DNA from: Chryseobacterium nakagawai
GTDB taxonomy: Bacteria > Bacteroidota > Bacteroidia > Flavobacteriales > Weeksellaceae
Length of the DNA stretch: 64,000 nt
Assembly (NCBI RefSeq): GCF_900637665.1
Contig: NZ_LR134386.1
Location: forward strand, 5,386,501 to 5,450,500
Direction of reading: 5' to 3'
This document shows, one piece after another, positions 59,572 to 64,000 of the stretch. The notes beneath the pieces are model-generated. The model was given only the letters and a program-made list of their open reading frames with translations. It was not told the DNA's origin and made no database searches. How positions within the stretch are numbered: position 1 is the first letter of the stretch; every line of letters begins with the position of its first letter. A program made the position numbers and the translations under genes.

Positions 59572-61350
59572 CTATTTAACCGGAGTTATGACTGCATTTG
59601 CAGATTTTAACTCTTTTTTACTTTCCTGTATCACAGCTTTCTCTTTCTCTTCGGAAACCGGAGGAGTAACCGGTACGGTTGGAGCCGTTGTCCCTTTAGG
59701 ATTATCCAGTGTCCTGGTATCTTTCAGGTCCCATTCTTCTCTTGTTTCCCATAAGGCTTTTATCAAAGCTTTTTTATAGAAAACATAGGCATCCTCTGCA
59801 AAAGTTTCACTGGCGAAATCAGCTTCCCCCCAATACTTATCATTATTATTATCCACCAATATTCTGACTACATATTCTTCTGGTTTCAGAATATCAAATT
59901 TCACTTTATCTCCTTTGGTATATTTCTGATACACCACTTTATCTGAGGAATCCAGTAACTGAATCCAATAGTTAGAAGCAGGAGCATTGGTAAGAGTGAA
60001 TTCAAGGCTTCCGAATTGTTCTATTTTATCAACAGTAAAATCGAAACGCTTGGATTGAGTATTTTTTGTATAAAAAGAAGAAACGGTTTCTTTAGGAATG
60101 GTAAGCTGATAATCTTTTCCGCTGATAAAATCAGAATTCACCTGAATCTGATAAGGATTAGTCTCTGAAATTTTAGCAGTAAACGGCAGAGTATTCAAAG
60201 AGTCTCCTTTAATAGCTAATTTCCACTTTGAAGGATCAATCTTTTCAATAAAGTAGTTGGATGAAATTTTAAAATCAGATTTTGGAGCTAATGAACCACC
60301 TCCATTATCACTGAAAACATCCATCGCATTTTTCTTATTGTACTTGTAGAATAAAGAAACTGAGTAAACCGTATCTTTTTTTGGTCCAATATTATGACTA
60401 AACACTAATTTTTCGTTAGCATCCTGTCCTACATCATTCTTCACTGCATCAAACCAAATCCTAACAGAGTCTGATTTTGGTGCGTGTGTTACTTTTATAT
60501 CTTTAAGCTTATCATTGAGTGATTGAACTTTCACCTCATCAGGGTGTCCTTCAAATGTCATAAGAACGCCTCCAGAAATCTCCTTCATATCTAAATACTT
60601 CAAAGGTTTTTTTGAGGGATAAACACTTAAATTTAAGCCTGAAATTGATTTTTCAACATCAATAGCTTCTTTCTTAAATCCTATTTTCTCTTTTCCTGGA
60701 TCATACACCGAGTTTCCGTTTTCATCTTCAAAAGCAATAATTTTATATTTTCCGGGAGAAAGATAATTCAGTTCATAATATCCGTCATCATCTACCTTGG
60801 TGATATAATAGGGCTTTTGCTTATAGTTCATCGTATCTTTTACCTGATATAATCCAACTACCAGCTTATTTTCATTAGTCCCGGTTTTCTTTTTGATCTG
60901 CATAGCATCCTTTACTTCGCCACTGATGTACAGATCATCCAACTTATCTCCTGTAGAGAAAGCGAAATTAAAATATCGGAGAATATTGGACTCATTATTA
61001 TCCGCAATAGAATTTCCAAAATTAAAATTATAAGTGGTATTGGCCTGAAGGGTATCTGTCCACTGAATAAGAACAAATTTATTGGCAATATTCGATGGAA
61101 GAATTCGTTTGATATTCTTGATGGGTGGAGAAATAATAAGATTTTTATTGATGTCCTTTAAGGTCACATATTCATCAAAATCCAGACGAAGTTCGTGGAT
61201 ATCTCTTTTGACGTTGATTCTTGTGGTATCAATGTTAGAACTTAAAAATTTTGGTGCTAATGTATCTTTTGGACCACCAACAGGCGATCCTACCCTTGCA
61301 CAAGAGTGTACAAGAAAACTGATAACGAATAATAAAAGAAACCTTTTCAT
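59572..61350 (-). CDS. Large lipoprotein with N-terminal Ig-like domain
   Basis: 592 residues from the ATG at 61350, giving a lipobox (LLFVISFLVHSC). A TTG 36 bp upstream is rejected. The mature N-terminus ARVGSPVGGPKDTLAPKFLSS and the HELRLDFDEYVTL segment are the marks of the Bacteroidota Ig-like (Big_5-type) lipoproteins. A carboxypeptidase-like beta domain follows (DGYYELNYLSPGKYKIIAFEDENGNSVYDPGKE), and the tail is Pro/Thr/Lys-rich. It is probably on the outer membrane; function unknown. Confidence 0.83.
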   Translation of the reverse strand: MKRFLLLFVISFLVHSCARVGSPVGGPKDTLAPKFLSSNIDTTRINVKRDIHELRLDFDEYVTLKDINKNLIISPPIKNIKRILPSNIANKFVLIQWTDTLQANTTYNFNFGNSIADNNESNILRYFNFAFSTGDKLDDLYISGEVKDAMQIKKKTGTNENKLVVGLYQVKDTMNYKQKPYYITKVDDDGYYELNYLSPGKYKIIAFEDENGNSVYDPGKEKIGFKKEAIDVEKSISGLNLSVYPSKKPLKYLDMKEISGGVLMTFEGHPDEVKVQSLNDKLKDIKVTHAPKSDSVRIWFDAVKNDVGQDANEKLVFSHNIGPKKDTVYSVSLFYKYNKKNAMDVFSDNGGGSLAPKSDFKISSNYFIEKIDPSKWKLAIKGDSLNTLPFTAKISETNPYQIQVNSDFISGKDYQLTIPKETVSSFYTKNTQSKRFDFTVDKIEQFGSLEFTLTNAPASNYWIQLLDSSDKVVYQKYTKGDKVKFDILKPEEYVVRILVDNNNDKYWGEADFASETFAEDAYVFYKKALIKALWETREEWDLKDTRTLDNPKGTTAPTVPVTPPVSEEKEKAVIQESKKELKSANAVITPVK

Positions 61351-61375
61351 GAAAATGTTTAAGCAAAAATAAACA

Positions 61376-62638
61376 TTATTCTCCAAAAACTTCGTTTCCG
61401 TTATTCAAACTGTCTTTATTCTCATTCATCACAGAATGAAGTTTATCTTTCTGTAAAGGAAAATCCTCAAACAATCCTGATAAAGCAAGCGCTGTATACA
61501 CTTTACCGGAATATTTGTTTCCGATAGCCACAATGGTCACTTTAGATTTTAAAAGGTGAGCAAATACAGAGTTGGTTCCATGCCACCAGCCGTTGTGATA
61601 GGTCAGTTTTTCACCATTATCAAAAATTTTCATTCTAAAACCAAGGCCATAATTATTCATCCCTGCCTTTTCGTTGCTGTAAGGAGTAAATACCATCTGC
61701 ATCAGATCCGGTTTCAGGAAATCCTTAGAGAACATTGCTTTTGAGAAATTATATAGATCTCTTGGAGTAGTATAAACGTTTTTATCTCCATAGATCAAAT
61801 CCAAACGATCCAAAGGATATAGTTTATTTCCACCATAATAGAAAGACTGTGAAGCAGTTGGAATATCTTTTTCCTGAAAAATATAGGTATGATTCATTTT
61901 CAACGGGGTGAAAACCATTTCTTTCATTGCCTGTGGAAAAGGAGTTTTGGTTACTTTTTCAATCAGTAAGGCCAGTAAAGCAAAGTTTGTATTGCAATAC
62001 ATAAATCCGGTATCGGTATCTCTTGCCAGATCCGGTTTATATTTGATAATCATGTCCAATACATCCTGGTTGGTAATAAACTGTTTGGAAAGTTCTGCCG
62101 GTGCAGGCTGTATTTTAGGAATAAAATACTCATACTTAGGTAATCCGCTTCTTTGATCCAACAAAGTTTGGACAGTTACATTAGGATAAGGAAATCCCGG
62201 AAAGAATTGGGTAAGATGGTCTGTCAATTTTATTTTGCCAGCTTCTACAAGCTTCATCATAGCCATTGCCGTTAATGTTTTTGAAACCGAAGCGACATGC
62301 AATGGTGTATTTTTATCGATCGGCATCTGATTACCTTCTCTTCCGAATCCTCTATAATTTTCGTATAAAATCTCATCACCTTTAGCTACTAAAATACCTC
62401 CGCTAAGATCTCCACCTTCCCAGATTTTTTTATAGTACTGATCTATATACCCCGTCAATAGTTCCTTATTGGAAAGCAGTCCATCTGTTTTTGTAAACAC
62501 ATTTCCCAGATCTACATTCCCATAGTTCGGAAGATTGGTGGTATTTTCAACTGAAACCTCTTTGGATTCAGATTTATTTTTACAGGATAAAAGGGATAAA
62601 GCAACCGTTACAGCAAGTACTAAATTACGCATCTTCAT
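61376..62638 (-). CDS. Serine hydrolase (beta-lactamase/AmpC-like) lipoprotein
   Basis: 420 residues from the ATG at 62638 (62632 also possible; TTG 62647 unlikely). Lipobox VALSLLSC places the lipid on C19. The S117-x-x-K120 motif is in VASVSKTLTAMAM, the Tyr-x-Asn motif in MYCNTNFALL (about 214), and the C-terminal box in YHNGWWHGTNS. The family includes esterases, D-aminopeptidases and carboxypeptidases, so this is unlikely to be a true beta-lactamase. It is 26 bp upstream of the Ig-like lipoprotein gene. Confidence 0.88.
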   Translation of the reverse strand: MKMRNLVLAVTVALSLLSCKNKSESKEVSVENTTNLPNYGNVDLGNVFTKTDGLLSNKELLTGYIDQYYKKIWEGGDLSGGILVAKGDEILYENYRGFGREGNQMPIDKNTPLHVASVSKTLTAMAMMKLVEAGKIKLTDHLTQFFPGFPYPNVTVQTLLDQRSGLPKYEYFIPKIQPAPAELSKQFITNQDVLDMIIKYKPDLARDTDTGFMYCNTNFALLALLIEKVTKTPFPQAMKEMVFTPLKMNHTYIFQEKDIPTASQSFYYGGNKLYPLDRLDLIYGDKNVYTTPRDLYNFSKAMFSKDFLKPDLMQMVFTPYSNEKAGMNNYGLGFRMKIFDNGEKLTYHNGWWHGTNSVFAHLLKSKVTIVAIGNKYSGKVYTALALSGLFEDFPLQKDKLHSVMNENKDSLNNGNEVFGE

Positions 62639-62769
62639 AAGATTCAAAAATGAGCGGCAATTTAGTAAAAGTCGAAAGTAAATGATAAATATGAAGGTGA
62701 CATTATGAATAATTTAACATAATGAACATCAAATATAAAAAACAAAAAGGAATAAATTAATATTTTATT

Positions 62770-63132
62770 CTACAGGTTTAATGGCGGTCCTGCCTGTCCT
62801 ATCACTCTTCCCCCAAAAGTGATAAGATTATAAAGATTCAAAATTGCAATGTGCAAATCATCCTGATTACAAATATATTCATCAATCGTTCCGTATACGG
62901 TATAATCTGAGATATTAAATCCCTCTTCAATATCATTGTAGTAAATCACTTTTCCTCCGATTAATCCTACAACCCAAAATCCACCTCCTTCTTTTCCATA
63001 TTCTTCTTCAGTCCATTTTTCGGGATCTATTTTAATTAAATCCCAGAAATTCAGAAGATCACCATGCAAATCATTTTCTGTGGAATGAATCATATCAAAT
63101 ATTTCTTCAACTGTTATAGGAGTCCAGATCAT
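62770..63132 (-). CDS. Small acidic protein of unknown function
   Basis: 120 residues from the ATG at 63132. Acidic, with no signal peptide or membrane segment: WTPITVEEIFDMIHSTENDL, then a WxxxxIDPEKWTEEEYGKEGGGFWVVGLIGGKVIYYNDIEEGF core with alternating strands. The composition resembles SMI1/Imm-type immunity proteins, but no toxin gene is adjacent and I do not assign the family. It stands alone between a lipoprotein gene and a dehydrogenase gene. Confidence 0.65.
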   Translation of the reverse strand: MIWTPITVEEIFDMIHSTENDLHGDLLNFWDLIKIDPEKWTEEEYGKEGGGFWVVGLIGGKVIYYNDIEEGFNISDYTVYGTIDEYICNQDDLHIAILNLYNLITFGGRVIGQAGPPLNL

Positions 63133-63190
63133 CACTTTATGATTAATTTATTGGTCTAAAAGTAAGGAATAACAATATAAGAGAATGTAT

Positions 63191-64000
63191 CTAGCAATAA
63201 GAATTTACAATTTTATCTACAATAAACTGAGCTAATTTTTCTTTACTCTGATGCGTCCAACCAGCAATATGTGGAGTAACTATTGCTTTTTCTGATTCCA
63301 GCAGATATTGTAAATCTTCATTTTCAATTTCAAGATGTTCAAAAGAGGACTTTTCATATTCCAATACATCTAGACAGGCTCCTTTTACTTTACCCGACTT
63401 TAACGCTTCTACTAAACTTTTAGTTTGTACATTTTTTCCTCTTGCCGTATTGACAAAATAAAAATCATTCTTCATCTCAGAAATAAATGTTTCATCAATA
63501 AGATAACGAGTTTCAGAAGTTAGGGGAATATGTAAACTCAACACTTCGGCAGATTCCTTTAGCTCTTCTAAAGTAACCTGAGAAGCAAACTCATCTCCCA
63601 ATCCCGGAAGAATATCATGGAAAATCACTTTACATCCAAAACCAGAAAGTCTTTTAGCCGTAGCCTTCCCCATATTTCCGTATCCGATTAAACCTACGGT
63701 CTTCCCAAGTAATTCATCACCTCTGTTTTCTTCACGTTTCCAAATCCCATTCTTTACTTCCTGAGAGGCTATGAAAAGCCTGTTCATAATGACCAACAAC
63801 ATTCCTACTACATGTTCTGCGACTGAATCTCTGTTTCCTTCTGGAGAATTAATTAATTGAATGCCTAATTTTTCAGCGACAGGAATATCAATATTTTCCA
63901 TACCAGCACCTACCCTTGCAATAAACTTCAGATTTTGAGCCTGCTCAAGAAAATTTTTATCTAAAGGAATGCGGCTTCTGATGATAATACCATCATAATT
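63191..64000 (-). CDS. D-2-hydroxyacid dehydrogenase, N-terminus cut by window edge
   Basis: About 269 residues are visible; the frame continues past 64000 (NYDGIIIRSRIPLDKNFLEQ precedes the ATG at 63901, which is therefore internal). NAD motif GLIGYGNMGKATAKRL, catalytic Arg in VNTARGKNVQT, Glu in the LEYEK region and His in TPHIAGWTHQS are present. It reduces 2-keto acids or oxidises 2-hydroxy acids, as 3-phosphoglycerate dehydrogenase or a related enzyme does. Without the N-terminus and any serC neighbour the substrate is open. Confidence 0.88.
   Translation of the reverse strand, partial: NYDGIIIRSRIPLDKNFLEQAQNLKFIARVGAGMENIDIPVAEKLGIQLINSPEGNRDSVAEHVVGMLLVIMNRLFIASQEVKNGIWKREENRGDELLGKTVGLIGYGNMGKATAKRLSGFGCKVIFHDILPGLGDEFASQVTLEELKESAEVLSLHIPLTSETRYLIDETFISEMKNDFYFVNTARGKNVQTKSLVEALKSGKVKGACLDVLEYEKSSFEHLEIENEDLQYLLESEKAIVTPHIAGWTHQSKEKLAQFIVDKIVNSYC

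Noticed and set aside
61376..62638. Beta-lactamase resistance gene
   Set aside because: SxxK and YxN motifs are shared by many esterases and peptidases, and nothing specific for beta-lactam hydrolysis is visible.

Overview
The window looks like chromosome of a flavobacterium of the Chryseobacterium type (Bacteroidota, Weeksellaceae). The reasons are AT-rich DNA, promoters of the Bacteroidota form TTG-N17-23-TAnnTTTG, almost no Shine-Dalgarno sequences, many lipoproteins, and a large flexirubin pigment locus. This placement is inferred from gene content and sequence style, not from a database search.

Layout. 1-2509 (minus): end of a cell-surface polysaccharide locus (acyltransferase-3 fragment, EpsG-like polymerase, a polytopic membrane protein). 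2703-37360: a flexirubin / aryl-polyene plus dialkylresorcinol biosynthesis cluster of about 30 genes. It encodes a starter supply (tyrosine ammonia-lyase and an AMP-dependent acyl ligase), two acyl carrier proteins, three complete ketosynthases, two ketosynthase-like proteins without the active-site Cys, a ketoreductase, three hot-dog dehydratases, a thioesterase, DarA and DarB for the resorcinol half, and a candidate flavin halogenase. It also encodes several candidate acyltransferases (PlsC-like, LpxL-like, BtrH-like, C45) and export or surface functions (MMPL, ABC-2 exporter, LolA, lipoprotein). An M16 peptidase sits inside it. 37452-39140: an M23 peptidase. 39605-46493 (plus): ileS, a DksA-like gene, two small genes, lspA, a SanA-like gene and trpS. 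46549-49391 (minus): a two-component system with PepSY-like secreted proteins. 49734-53274 (minus): HAD phosphatase, a tiny ORF, an ECF sigma factor, a secreted protein, and metK behind a SAM-II-type riboswitch. 53510-56083: divergent oxyR and catalase. 56189-58909 (plus): enoyl-CoA hydratase, dCMP deaminase, xerD, Nudix hydrolase. 59109-64000 (minus): haem-binding protein, Ig-like lipoprotein, serine hydrolase, a small unknown protein and a truncated hydroxyacid dehydrogenase.

How the pigment genes should work together (known flexirubin/APE pathway plus inference): TAL makes 4-coumarate, which the ligase loads on an ACP. KS/CLF, KR and dehydratase cycles extend it to an aryl polyene. DarB and DarA make a dialkylresorcinol from fatty-acid intermediates. 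One of the cluster acyltransferases esterifies the two halves, and the ABC, MMPL, LolA and lipoprotein functions place the product in the outer membrane. The system is known in outline, so the novelty lies in details: the MMPL-PlsC-C-terminal domain fusion, the BtrH-like enzyme, and foldback repeats around both ACP genes.

Non-coding signals worth attention are a near-consensus chromosomal parS site (9698-9713), the SAM-II riboswitch with an overlapping tiny hydrophobic ORF, interleaved oxyR/katA promoters, and several families of dispersed palindromic intergenic repeats. I see no tRNA, rRNA, CRISPR array, insertion sequence or prophage.
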